Shown: positions 8,084 through 15,763 of the stretch, piece by piece
Layout: every line of letters begins with the position of its first letter
Numbering within the stretch: the first letter of the stretch is position 1
Source: Microvirga lenta
Lineage (GTDB): Bacteria > Pseudomonadota > Alphaproteobacteria > Rhizobiales > Beijerinckiaceae
Reading direction: 5' to 3'
NCBI RefSeq assembly: GCF_020532555.1
Contig: NZ_JAJBBR010000005.1
Coordinates: 372,001-436,000, forward strand
Length of the DNA: 64,000 nt
The notes under the pieces: generated by a model
What the model was told of the DNA's origin: nothing
Databases searched by the model: none
Seen by the model: only the letters and a program-made list of their open reading frames with translations
Position numbers and translations under genes: made by a program

Positions 8084-8541
8084 GCTTCGTCCTTCCCTTC
8101 GATGTGCTCGCGGAGAGCCTTGATTTCGTCAGCAAGCTCAGATGTCTCGATGCTCTTCCTCCGAAGCTCCAGGATCGCCGCAACCTGCGTGGCTTCCTCC
8201 GGCGTTAGCTCGCCAGCGCCCACGGCCTGCAACAGCCGCTTGAAGCCATCGGCCACGCCATCAGCGTCCATCGTCTCAGGAACGTCGAATGTCACTGCGC
8301 GGCCTTTCCGGACTGGCGCCATTCGGTCCATGATGATGCGGGCTGCGGTCATGTCTCCGTTTCGAGCCGCATTGATGACGGATCGGGTGACGGCTTCGAG
8401 ATCGTCGCCCATCAGTTTCTCGGCCAAAGCCGTTCGCTTGTTGCGAGCACCCTTTGGCCTGCCGGAGTTCCCCGGCTGGAACGGCTTTCCTGGCACTCGC
8501 TTCTTCTGCGTTTTCGCTGCGTTGTTTACCTGATCGTCCAT
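8080..8541 (-). CDS. DUF5681 domain protein
   Basis: About 153 residues from ATG 8541, which has GAGGGG six bases upstream. The motif 'GKPFQPGNSGRPKGARNKRT' (about residues 17-36) is the DUF5681 signature, a basic strand-turn segment. It is followed by 'LEAVTRSVINAARNGDMTAARIIMDRMAPVRKG', a helical domain also typical of the family. DUF5681 genes are frequent in prophages and integrative elements of alphaproteobacteria, often near packaging or replication genes, but the biochemical role is unknown. Here it follows the primase. Confidence 0.75.
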   Translation of the reverse strand: MDDQVNNAAKTQKKRVPGKPFQPGNSGRPKGARNKRTALAEKLMGDDLEAVTRSVINAARNGDMTAARIIMDRMAPVRKGRAVTFDVPETMDADGVADGFKRLLQAVGAGELTPEEATQVAAILELRRKSIETSELADEIKALREHIEGKDEA

Positions 8542-8543
8542 AT

Positions 8544-8996
8544 TCAGCCCCTCTTCTCGATTTGCAGGCTCGTCGTGCTGCGCCCCGTGTCCAGCGGCTG
8601 GCTTTTCTCGATCTCTGGACCTTGGGTAGCCAGAAGCTCGCGAATGGGCGTCCGGAGCCAATTTTGTAGGCTCGCTGGTTGGCGGCTTTCGTTAACCACA
8701 TGGCTAGTAGCCAGTCGGTTCCGCTCCGCACACGCCCACACCAGCCCGGAGAAGACCACGGCCAAGACGGCCACCCGGAAGATCGGGGAGCCATCGAGCC
8801 TCAGGGCCAGAGCCAGAGCGTTACGGCGCGTTCCAGTTCCAGTCGCAGTCCACAAATCCGGATCTTTTAGGATTTTACGAAGGAGGAAGCTCCCTCTCGA
8901 CAAGATCTCAAAAGATACAATTTTATGGGTTTTCACTGGAACTGGAACGCCGACTGGAACGCGGTTTCCTAGGATCATTGAGCGCAGTTCCATCAC
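8544..8996 (-). CDS. Doubtful open reading frame between primase and DUF5681 genes
   Basis: 150 codons from GTG 8996 or ATG 8993, overlapping the end of the primase gene, with an excellent ribosome-binding sequence (AAGGAGG) upstream. The middle has a hydrophobic stretch 'VAVLAVVFSGLVWACA' that could be one membrane helix. Against it, the sequence is low-complexity near the start ('VPVGVPVPV', 'ATGTGTRR') because it crosses the inverted repeat at 8828-8962. I see no family resemblance. It is either a small membrane protein or a non-coding origin region. Confidence 0.3.
   Translation of the reverse strand: MMELRSMILGNRVPVGVPVPVKTHKIVSFEILSRGSFLLRKILKDPDLWTATGTGTRRNALALALRLDGSPIFRVAVLAVVFSGLVWACAERNRLATSHVVNESRQPASLQNWLRTPIRELLATQGPEIEKSQPLDTGRSTTSLQIEKRG
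8828..8962. repeat. Inverted 16-nt repeat, candidate replication origin of the island
   Basis: GCGTTCCAGTTCCAGT at 8828-8843 is repeated as its exact reverse complement at 8935-8950. A third partial copy (ACTGGAACGC) lies at 8953-8962. The 91-bp spacer is AT-richer, with a small stem of its own (AAATCC/GGATTT around 8855-8873). The location directly downstream of the primase gene fits an origin recognised by that protein, as in P4-like elements. Confidence 0.45.
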
Positions 8997-11365
8997 ATCG
9001 CCTCCTTGAAGATATCGGCCAGAGCATTGGCATCCTTGAAGATACCTTCCTTCTCCAGATCGCCGTTGAACTCTCGGCCTGAGATATCGAAGTTGGCTAC
9101 AAGCTTTCGCTTCTCTCCGAAGACCCTCATGGGCTTATCGCCACGAGACATGCCGGCCATCTTAAGCTCGCGGGCAATCGTCTCCGGGCTTTCTAACCTC
9201 GGATCATTGGAGCGATTGAGGCGGCCACCTATGAAGGTCCGCACTTCATGGGTGGTAGTGAGGATGCGCTCGCCGGTCGCCTTGAACCGCTCGATCAGGC
9301 AGAAAGCGAGATCCGCCGCGAGTTGCTGGCCTTCGGTCTTCGTCGCTGCGATCACTGCCTGTTTCGAGGCGCTATCCGGAGCGCGGTCGGCAGGACTGAC
9401 CGGCTCGTGGTCTTTCAGGAACTCGATGAACCAGCGATAGATAATCGAGAGGCCACCGTTGTTGAGCCATGCGTTGAACTTGACCCAATACTCCTTCGGC
9501 TTCGTCTCCTCAGTCACCCTAGGGATGAGCCAGCGCCGGTCGCCGTCTTCGATCTTCAAGGCCCGCAGCGAGTTTGAGCAAGCGAAAACGTGCGCGAAGT
9601 TGCTGAGATCGTAGGAAGACTTGTACTTCTCTTCCACGCGAGTGTTGTTGTCACTGATAACGCTCTTGAGCTTGTCGTAAGCCTTCGAGCTTCTGCCCTC
9701 ATAGATCTCGTTACAGATCACGAGCCGCTTGTGTGCCTGCCAGCCGTTATAGGCGCTATTGACCATCTGGCTCGCGCTAGGCGTTGAGGTGTTGTGTGCT
9801 CCGATCAGCGGCCTCAAGATCTTCTCGGCCAGCGTCGTCTTGCCCACACCCTGCTCCTCGCTGATCATGAGAACCGCATAGGTCATGTGGATCTCCGGAT
9901 GCACGACCAGCGTTGCGCACCAGCGAAGAAGCTCGATCCGGTCCCGTTCATTGGGGATCAGATGCTCCATAAATTCGATGAACGGATCCGCTTCGCCTTC
10001 CTTCAACTTCTCCCTCGGTTTGATCGCAGACGGTTTGAAAGTGTTAAACTTCCGTTCACCATCTACGCGCACAACGCCGGTCTTTTCGCCCGGCTCATAG
10101 GCAAGACCATCGACCCGCTGCGAAAGCTCGCGCATCAGCAGATCAGCCGTTTTCGCCACATCGCTGAACGGTCGCACAGCAGCGTTGAACTCATCCTCGC
10201 TGTAGATCCTCCCAGGATTGGAGCGATGGACAAAGAGTTTGCTGGGCGTCCAGTACCAATCCTTTGAGAACTCTCCCCGGATCCCAAAGGCTGGCCGGTT
10301 TGTGGATGGATTAATCACCTGATAGGTGGCCCATGTCGCATCTATCTCCAGATCCCTCATCGAAGGTCCGGTGTAGATCGTCTCTCCAGCGACCGTCTTG
10401 AACATCTCCTTCGGGAACTCATCAGCGAGATCGAAGGCTTCCGGAAAATCGTCGTTGAAGACGACTGCCCGCATCGAGCGCTTTATGAGCTTCGAGATCT
10501 TTGGAGCCGCGTCCATCCCCGGCTTGTCGTTGTCGCAAACCATGATGACAATCGCGTCGGACGGAAGAGGCGACCAATCGGTGCGGTGCGGGTTGAGAGC
10601 GCCCCCAATCCAACCCACATGGGCGAGGTTTTCGAGATCCGAAGCCCATGGATGCGCAGCGCGAGCCTCCCATGCCTCGCGGCTATTCTCGTTGAACATC
10701 CAGTTCAGGCGATCTCCGGCCTTTGCTCCTTCGTGAAGCATGATCCAGCGGGGATTTCCGCGCAGCCGGTCCAGACCGAAAAGCGGAAGCTCGCCATCGG
10801 GCTCCATGTTGCGCCATTCGCCGTCATCCCAGAACGTCCAGGGCACATAAGCCTTTCCGCTCTCGGTCTCGATGCGCTGTTGGACCATCAGGACCATCTT
10901 GCCGCTCTTATCATAGGCCGGATAGGTGTCGGCATCCTTCGGAATTTTCTTGCCGAGAAGAATGCTCTCATACTGCGCTTGCGTCGCCGGAACGGATTTC
11001 GGAAACGTGTCCGCAGTCATCGCGGTGCGGATCGCAGCAAGCTCCGGCTCCGTGGGCTTGTAGTCATCGTTAGAGCAAGTAACTTCTAACTGCCCGTTTT
11101 TCCATGCGAGCGTAATTAGAGCACGCTCTGTGTGATAACGGCCGTCATATTCCCTAACTACAAACCGCTTGAAGTTAAGTTGCTCGGCTCCGATCCGGTC
11201 GATGTAAAGGGCGAGAGCGGGAATTGAGCGATAGTTGACGGTAGTTGCAATCTGCTGGCTTGCATCGCTCACCTTCTCCAGCTTTACAACGACTGAAGCA
11301 TCATTACCAGCTTGATTGATTTCTGTTTCGGTATTCGACTTGATTTTCAAACTAGAACGGGACAT
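8993..11365 (-). CDS. Phage-type primase/helicase (DUF5906, SF3-like)
   Basis: 790 residues. The C-terminal helicase part has a Walker A 'EEQGVGKTTLAEK' near residue 505, 'RLVICNEIYEGRSSKAYDKLKSVISD' (Walker B-like) and 'FAHVFACSNSLRALKIEDGDRRWLIPRV' (sensor and arginine finger region). This is the D5/DUF5906 arrangement of replication proteins in phages and satellites. The N-terminal half includes 'RWIMLHEGAKAGDRL' (about 210) and 'VIMVCDNDKPGMD' (about 273), consistent with a TOPRIM-type primase fold. It would prime and unwind DNA to replicate the excised element. It follows the AlpA-like gene in the same direction. Confidence 0.85.
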   Translation of the reverse strand: MSRSSLKIKSNTETEINQAGNDASVVVKLEKVSDASQQIATTVNYRSIPALALYIDRIGAEQLNFKRFVVREYDGRYHTERALITLAWKNGQLEVTCSNDDYKPTEPELAAIRTAMTADTFPKSVPATQAQYESILLGKKIPKDADTYPAYDKSGKMVLMVQQRIETESGKAYVPWTFWDDGEWRNMEPDGELPLFGLDRLRGNPRWIMLHEGAKAGDRLNWMFNENSREAWEARAAHPWASDLENLAHVGWIGGALNPHRTDWSPLPSDAIVIMVCDNDKPGMDAAPKISKLIKRSMRAVVFNDDFPEAFDLADEFPKEMFKTVAGETIYTGPSMRDLEIDATWATYQVINPSTNRPAFGIRGEFSKDWYWTPSKLFVHRSNPGRIYSEDEFNAAVRPFSDVAKTADLLMRELSQRVDGLAYEPGEKTGVVRVDGERKFNTFKPSAIKPREKLKEGEADPFIEFMEHLIPNERDRIELLRWCATLVVHPEIHMTYAVLMISEEQGVGKTTLAEKILRPLIGAHNTSTPSASQMVNSAYNGWQAHKRLVICNEIYEGRSSKAYDKLKSVISDNNTRVEEKYKSSYDLSNFAHVFACSNSLRALKIEDGDRRWLIPRVTEETKPKEYWVKFNAWLNNGGLSIIYRWFIEFLKDHEPVSPADRAPDSASKQAVIAATKTEGQQLAADLAFCLIERFKATGERILTTTHEVRTFIGGRLNRSNDPRLESPETIARELKMAGMSRGDKPMRVFGEKRKLVANFDISGREFNGDLEKEGIFKDANALADIFKEAM

Positions 11366-11449
11366 ATTACTTATCCGTTGGATAGAAGATTTCGCTCTAG
11401 GCCGGTTGGGGTATGGCGCTCTGACCGGCCTTCTTTTTCAGGCGTTCGG

Positions 11450-11749
11450 TCAGGCTGCTTCCCGCGTCTTCAGACGCGCATCGATGAAGGCTTCGATATC
11501 CTTCAGACGATAACCGACCGACATTGGGCCGATCTCGACACGCGGCGGGAACTCTCCGCGCGCCTCAAGCTCTCGGATGGTCTTTGTAGTGGTGGCGAGA
11601 AGTTCCGCGACTTCGAGCGGCTTAAGTAACGTGTGGCCGGATAGCTCACGGACCACACTGCGGATTTGGGCTTGGCGAACTTTCTGGGCTTCGCGCTTCG
11701 CGAGCCATTCCTGAAGCTCAGCCCCTTCGCGTTTCTTGCGCGCAGGCAT
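11450..11749 (-). CDS. AlpA/excisionase-like helix-turn-helix protein
   Basis: 99 residues. The C-terminal 60 residues, 'LLKPLEVAELLATTTKTIRELEARGEFPPRVEIGPMSVGYRLKDIEAFIDAR', match the MerR-like winged helix of AlpA and phage excisionases. The N-terminal 35 residues are a charged helix. The start ATG 11749 has GAGGA eight bases upstream. It lies between integrase and primase, the usual site for a regulator of excision. A perfect palindrome about 95 bp upstream of its start could be its own or a repressor's operator. Confidence 0.8.
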   Translation of the reverse strand: MPARKKREGAELQEWLAKREAQKVRQAQIRSVVRELSGHTLLKPLEVAELLATTTKTIRELEARGEFPPRVEIGPMSVGYRLKDIEAFIDARLKTREAA

Positions 11750-11840
11750 AGGATCATCCTCACTCAGTTATGAGCATTTCGGGATGACGGGCGCTGGGCT
11801 TTAGACCGGAATTTGGATATGGGGCCGGTGAACCACGTCC

Positions 11841-11857
11841 CTAACTCGTCGAGTTAG
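11841..11857. promoter_or_regulatory. Perfect palindrome upstream of the AlpA-like gene
   Basis: CTAACTCG-T-CGAGTTAG: 8-bp arms around one base, in the 222-bp gap between the AlpA-like start and the integrase stop. The size and symmetry suit a dimeric repressor site controlling the alpA-primase transcript. No repressor gene is recognised nearby. Confidence 0.45.
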
Positions 11858-11971
11858 TTGGCTGCCTTTAAGCAACCGAGAACAAACGTAAGTGACCGAT
11901 CCCATTCAGGCAATAGGGGAAATTCGATCACTCACGACACTTCAAATAGCCGAATAGATCGAAAACCGTTT

Positions 11972-13402
11972 TCATGCACATTTCGCGAAAACTACCACAT
12001 TCTCGTCTGCGTCCGTCTCGCCCACGATCCGCATCAGCTTCCGCGCCCACCAGTCCAGCACCTCCCGCTTCCGCAGGCGATAGCGCCGCTGAATGTCGCC
12101 GTGGTCATAGTGGCCAGTCACGCCAGCCGTGATTTCGTGGTTCACCACAGCCTGGAGAACATCGAGCGGCGCGGAATAGACGATCTCACCCTCGGCATTC
12201 TCCTCGCCGTCCCGAACGCGAGTGATGAATGTGTGCCGGAGATCGTGGATGCGCCATGTGATCGCTTCCGTCTGGGCGATCTTCTCTAGCGCCTCGGCCT
12301 TCCGCTCGACCGTCTCAGAGCGAAGAGCGCCCCTGGCACTCACCGCTCGCTTCTCGGCCTTCGTCAGGCCAGCAATCTCGGCTTGAACGGCCCTATCGAT
12401 CTTAGGCTTCACCTTCGACCACCCGCTGATGGGCGTATCTCCGATGTCAGAGGGAAAGACGTAACCCGACACGAAGCCGGTCGCCTCGTAAGCCGCCCTC
12501 GCCTCCTTGAGCACCGCGATAGCAGCATCGCTCAATGGCACCTCGTGGTCACCGGCACGGTTCTTCACCCGCTCCGCAGGGATAGTGAGGATCTTGCGGC
12601 TCCAGTCGATCTCCGACCACCGCGCATGGCTGATCTCGTTCCGCCGCTGACCGGTAAGCATCAGCAGCCGGAGGGCATGGCCGAATGGGTAGCCGTATTC
12701 ACCCGCTGCGCCCCAAAGCGCCCTTAGATCCTCGTCCGTGAGCGCCCGCGCCCTTGTCACGGACGGTTGGCGCTTCGTCATCCCGGCTGTCGGAGGGGTG
12801 CCTGAGAAGAGCGCCCGTCCCGCCGCGAACTTGAACACAGACCGGACAACCTTGAGCGTTTCGTCCACCGGCCCACCAGCTTTCTCGATCCGGGATAGGA
12901 CGCGAGCCACATCCTCCCGCGTGATCTCATGGAGGGTCTTCCTGCCGAGATCCGGCAGGACCAGCCGCGTCAGCATCGACATTCGAGACTTGGCCGTGGA
13001 CTTCGTGACTGGCCGCTTCCGGCCTCCGATCAGCTTCCCCTCGTCCATGGCCGCGCCGTAGAGTTCTACTATTGCGTTCAGGGATCCGGTTTCCCGTTCG
13101 ATGGCCTCTTGCTCGGCTTGCCTCCGGGGATCCTCGCCGGATCGGACGGCCTCCATGATCTCCCGGCAACGGGCGCGGGCCTGATCCACCCCCACCCCCG
13201 GCCAGGAGCCGATGTTCATCTTAACCCGAGTGGTGCGCTTCCCGGTCCCATCCGGCAGACGGAAGATCACGGTCCAGGTCTTATTGCCTGTCTCGGACAC
13301 GAAGAGGAACAGCCCCTTTTCTACGTCCGAGATCTCTCGCCGCCCGGAGCCGGGACGGGTGAGGCGTTTCAGGGCTGCTTCGGTAAGGGTAACTTTTGGC
13401 AC
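11972..13402 (-). CDS. P4-type tyrosine integrase
   Basis: 476 residues with the DUF4102-type arm-binding domain at the N terminus ('RREISDVEKGLFLFVSETGNKTW' and 'NIGSWPGVGVDQARARC'). A SAM-like core-binding domain follows, then the catalytic domain: Arg in 'LTGQRRNEIS' (about 250), 'HDLRHTF' (about 386), a second His region 'VNHEITAGVTGHYDH', and the Tyr of 'RRYRLRKREVL'. There is an insertion of about 50 residues between the first Arg and HxxR. The GTG start at 13402 has GGAG upstream. It catalyses integration and excision at the tRNA-Thr site 185 bp away. Confidence 0.92.
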   Translation of the reverse strand: MPKVTLTEAALKRLTRPGSGRREISDVEKGLFLFVSETGNKTWTVIFRLPDGTGKRTTRVKMNIGSWPGVGVDQARARCREIMEAVRSGEDPRRQAEQEAIERETGSLNAIVELYGAAMDEGKLIGGRKRPVTKSTAKSRMSMLTRLVLPDLGRKTLHEITREDVARVLSRIEKAGGPVDETLKVVRSVFKFAAGRALFSGTPPTAGMTKRQPSVTRARALTDEDLRALWGAAGEYGYPFGHALRLLMLTGQRRNEISHARWSEIDWSRKILTIPAERVKNRAGDHEVPLSDAAIAVLKEARAAYEATGFVSGYVFPSDIGDTPISGWSKVKPKIDRAVQAEIAGLTKAEKRAVSARGALRSETVERKAEALEKIAQTEAITWRIHDLRHTFITRVRDGEENAEGEIVYSAPLDVLQAVVNHEITAGVTGHYDHGDIQRRYRLRKREVLDWWARKLMRIVGETDADENVVVFAKCA

Positions 13403-13428
13403 GGGGTGCTTCTCCGGGTGCTTGCCAA

Positions 13429-13449
13429 GGGGTCTTTTAGGGGTCTTTT
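13429..13449. repeat. Tandem direct repeat, possible integrase arm site
   Basis: GGGGTCTTTT occurs twice in succession (13429-13438 and 13440-13449), separated by one A. It lies between the integrase start and the att core, where arm-type integrase sites are normally found. Confidence 0.4.
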
Positions 13450-13491
13450 TCGCATTCCTTGAGGGTTTGCGGACGTTCGCCCTTATCTCAA

Positions 13492-13508
13492 ATGATACAT
13501 TGTATCAT
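13492..13508. promoter_or_regulatory. Palindrome ATGATAC-ATT-GTATCAT upstream of integrase
   Basis: Seven-base perfect arms around ATT, 90 bp upstream of the integrase GTG and 80 bp from the tRNA-Thr fragment, in a locally AT-rich stretch. It could be an operator of the integrase promoter or an excisionase/IHF-type site. Confidence 0.4.
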
Positions 13509-13586
13509 AAGAAAAGACAAGCAATTTGAAGCACTTGGCGGCTGGAGAAGTTCGTCACCGTTCCTGTAGGTTTATCGTGCGCCTCG

Positions 13587-13633
13587 CCTTGGTAAGGGAG
13601 AGGTCGAGAGTTCGATCCTCTCTGGCAGCACCA
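13587..13633 (+). other. Attachment site: 3' fragment of tRNA-Thr(GGT)
   Basis: The sequence holds the anticodon loop TTGGTAA, the 3' side of the anticodon stem, variable loop, a perfect T arm (GAGAG-TTCGATC-CTCTC), the 3' acceptor strand TGGCAGC, discriminator A and CCA. The 5' half is absent and the 5' side of the anticodon stem (TCGCC) does not pair properly with GGGAG. It is therefore a duplicated tRNA end left by site-specific integration, and not a working tRNA. Confidence 0.85.
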
Positions 13634-13952
13634 GCCAAGCCCTTTGGAACATAGAGGGCCGCGGGTTCGAGGCTTGGCCCACCCGCCCTGGCATGTTCGA
13701 TGAAGGGAGCTTTCTCGCAGGCCGGAATATCTCCCCTATGCGGGACTTGCCGCTTCGCCTGCGCTTGTAATCACGAACAAACTGCCTATATCAAATTCAT
13801 CGACATTTTGGCCGGACAATCGAGCCGTTTCGCCTTGGCATGCCGGGCGCACGTTTAGACACTCTTCCCAAACATCGACGAGCCCGAGTTGGAGGTCGTG
13901 CCTTCGCACGCCCCCGAACTCACGTGCACTCACGCATATCGAGGATATCCCC
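13634..13952. other. Intergenic region with probable cold-shock leader
   Basis: No gene is seen in these 319 bp. The part nearest cspA probably holds its promoter and a 5' leader of the kind common in cold-shock genes. I could not identify a clear -35/-10 pair. Confidence 0.4.
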
Positions 13953-14162
13953 ATGAATACGGGCACCGTAAAATTCTACAACGATCAAAAAGGCTTCGGC
14001 TTCATTCAGCCTGACAACGGCCAGAGCGACGTTTTCGTCCATGCCACCGCCCTCGAGCGTGCCGGCATCCGCGGTCTGGTCGAGGGCCAGAAGGTCGCCT
14101 TCGATACCGCCGAGGATCGCCGCAGCGGCAAGATCGCCGTCAATAAGATCGAGATGGCATAA
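13953..14162 (+). CDS. cspA: Cold-shock protein (CspA family)
   Basis: 69 residues, a single OB-fold cold-shock domain with RNP1 'KGFGFI' (13-18) and RNP2 'DVFVH' (26-30). It binds single-stranded RNA and DNA and acts as an RNA chaperone. The length is typical for alphaproteobacterial Csp. It is the first chromosomal gene right of the island boundary and is followed by a strong rho-independent terminator. Several paralogues are usual in Rhizobiales, so the exact cold-shock dependence cannot be stated. Confidence 0.93.
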   Translation: MNTGTVKFYNDQKGFGFIQPDNGQSDVFVHATALERAGIRGLVEGQKVAFDTAEDRRSGKIAVNKIEMA

Positions 14163-14205
14163 AACCATCTCGTCCGGCGCAGGCGAAACCGCGCTGACCT
14201 ATTGG

Positions 14206-14233
14206 AGCCGCTCCGCAGTGGAGCGGCTTTTTC
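14206..14233 (+). terminator. Rho-independent terminator after cspA
   Basis: AGCCGCTCC (14206-14214) pairs with GGAGCGGCT (14220-14228) around a GCAGT loop, followed by a run of T. Confidence 0.85.
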
Positions 14234-14272
14234 TTTGCTGTCGTGGCGCGTCCACGCACAGGAGAACGAGCA

Positions 14273-14464
14273 ATGTCCCACAAGTACAAGATCCGCCAGA
14301 TGGTACGCCTCGTGCGCGCCCCGCTTTCAGACAGCCGCGCCAGCGGTAGCGGCATTTACGAAGTCGTACGACTCATGCCTGCCGACGAGACCGGTGAGGT
14401 TTCGTACCGGATCCGATCAGCGGCAACAGAGCGCGCTGTGCGCGAGAGCGAGATCAAGGCATGA
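14273..14464 (+). CDS. Conserved hypothetical protein
   Basis: 63 residues from ATG 14273, which has GGAGA nine bases upstream. The longer frame from 14243 is only an N-terminal run-in. The protein ('YKIRQMVRLVRAPLSDSRASGSGIYEVVRLMPADETGEVSYRIRS') looks like a small beta-barrel and resembles short proteins that accompany cold-shock genes in Rhizobiales. Its stop overlaps the start of the next gene (ATGA). Confidence 0.7.
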   Translation: MSHKYKIRQMVRLVRAPLSDSRASGSGIYEVVRLMPADETGEVSYRIRSAATERAVRESEIKA

Positions 14465-14829
14465 GCGGATTTCGCGACAAGGGCTTTGGCGACCGGCTGA
14501 GCACCGCCGAAAGCGCCAGAAAAGCGATGCAGCAGCGCTTCCAGTCGAAGGCCGCCATGGACGATCCAGCCCTTGCCGAGCGCAAAGCGGCTCGACAGGC
14601 CGTCAGTGCCGCACGTGAGGTGCGACTGGCCGAACGGGAGGCCGCCAAGCTCGCCGACAAAGCGCGTGAAGCTGCGGAGCGGGAGGCTCGCGAGACCACC
14701 GAGCGCAACCTGCGGCTCGAGGAGCAGGCGCGTGAAACTCTGGAGCGAGAAGAGCGTCAGGTTGCGCTGGAGATAGAACAAAAAGCCGCCAGAGACGCCC
14801 GTTACGCCGCCAGAAAAGCACGCCGGTGA
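14461..14829 (+). CDS. DUF6481 family protein
   Basis: 122 residues. The N terminus 'MSGFRDKGFGDRLSTAESARKAMQQRF' and the repeated 'AEREAAKLADKAREAAEREA' helix are characteristic of DUF6481, a highly charged single-helix family in alphaproteobacteria. It is translationally coupled to the preceding gene by a 4-base overlap. The function is unknown; the charge pattern suggests nucleic-acid or ribosome association, and the location behind cspA suggests a shared stress response. Confidence 0.75.
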   Translation: MSGFRDKGFGDRLSTAESARKAMQQRFQSKAAMDDPALAERKAARQAVSAAREVRLAEREAAKLADKAREAAEREARETTERNLRLEEQARETLEREERQVALEIEQKAARDARYAARKARR

Positions 14830-14968
14830 CCGACAGCGGCGGCATTTGGCATCAACATCGAGGAAGCGGCAGGTGCTTGAAGGAATAGAGCGGATCAGCA
14901 GTGCGGCGCACACTCAGGCCCATCGTGGCGCTTCGGATGGACAGACAGGCCAGGGATCGCCTGGCGTC

Positions 14969-15703
14969 GTGTTGAACGCGCATCCAGGATCCCTGATCTG
15001 GTTGCGGTCCAAGCTCTTCGACCTTCTCCTTGCGATCTGGACGGCCCTGTTCGGGCTTGCCGTGCCAGTGCTGTGGCTCTGCGGTTCGCCCAACTCTGCC
15101 ATTCGATCTGCAACCCGGCTCTGGGTGCGCGGCGCGCTGTTCGGGCTCAAACACGTCGTGGGCCTGCGACACATCGAAAAGGGCCGTCAGCACGTTCCGG
15201 ACGAACCGTGCCTGATCGTCGCGAACCACCAGTCGACATGGGAGACATTGGCGTCGTTGCTGCTGTTTCCGGATGTCGCCGTTGTGGCGAAGCAGGAGCT
15301 GCTCGCGATCCCCGTGTTCGGCTGGTATCTGCGCCGCTCGCCCATGATCGTCATCGACCGCGAGACCGGCCCCAAAGCTCTGCGGGAAATGATCCAGCAG
15401 AGCCAAGCCGCTCTGTCGGAAGGACGTTTCGTGCTCGTTTTTCCAGAAGGCACCCGGCGGCAGGTCACGGACAAGGTCGAATTCAAGCGTGGCGCAGAGC
15501 TTCTCTATGCCAGGCTTGGAGTGCCAGTGCTGCCGATGGCGCTGAACTCCGGGCATTTTTGGAGCCCCGGCAGTACCTGCAAGCGCAGCGGAACCATAAC
15601 GGTCACATATGGCGAGCTCATTCCGGCTGGATTGCCGAGTGCCGAATTCTCCCGGAAAGCGGAGGAAATCCTCGAGGCCGGGAAAGACCCCTTCCTGCGC
15701 TGA
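14969..15703 (+). CDS. 1-acyl-sn-glycerol-3-phosphate acyltransferase (PlsC family)
   Basis: PlsC-type acyltransferase that transfers an acyl chain to lysophosphatidic acid or a related lysolipid at the inner membrane. The HX4E box appears as 'NHQSTWE', with the second block 'YLRRSPMIVIDR' and the third 'FPEGTRR'. Two hydrophobic segments at the N terminus ('LFDLLLAIWTALFGLAVPVLWL') anchor it. I prefer GTG 14969, which puts the start just before the membrane anchor as in homologues; the frame is open back to a TTG at 14846. No clear operon partner. Confidence 0.85.
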   Translation: MLNAHPGSLIWLRSKLFDLLLAIWTALFGLAVPVLWLCGSPNSAIRSATRLWVRGALFGLKHVVGLRHIEKGRQHVPDEPCLIVANHQSTWETLASLLLFPDVAVVAKQELLAIPVFGWYLRRSPMIVIDRETGPKALREMIQQSQAALSEGRFVLVFPEGTRRQVTDKVEFKRGAELLYARLGVPVLPMALNSGHFWSPGSTCKRSGTITVTYGELIPAGLPSAEFSRKAEEILEAGKDPFLR

Positions 15704-15763
15704 GACGGTGGAAGGCCTTTCGACGATCCCATCGCGTGAGCTGCATCGGCGAAGGGGCGGAGT

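Larger units (their letters stand above)
1..13633. mobile_element. Integrated genomic island (satellite-like), left end outside window
   Basis: The right boundary is a 3' fragment of tRNA-Thr at 13587-13633, next to a P4-type integrase. Inward lie an AlpA-like regulator, a primase/helicase, DUF5681, uncharacterised genes, a serine recombinase, an IS element and a KAP NTPase. Nearly all genes read on the minus strand, and several stretches (1-1000, 5000-7050) are visibly less GC-rich than the DNA to the right of 13.9 kb. No structural phage genes or conjugation genes are seen in this part. Because the tRNA fragment reads rightward, the intact tRNA-Thr and the other end of the island should lie left of position 1. 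Confidence 0.8.

Noticed and set aside
13587..13633. A functional tRNA-Thr gene
   Set aside because: The D arm, 5' acceptor strand and correct anticodon stem are missing, so it is a fragment.
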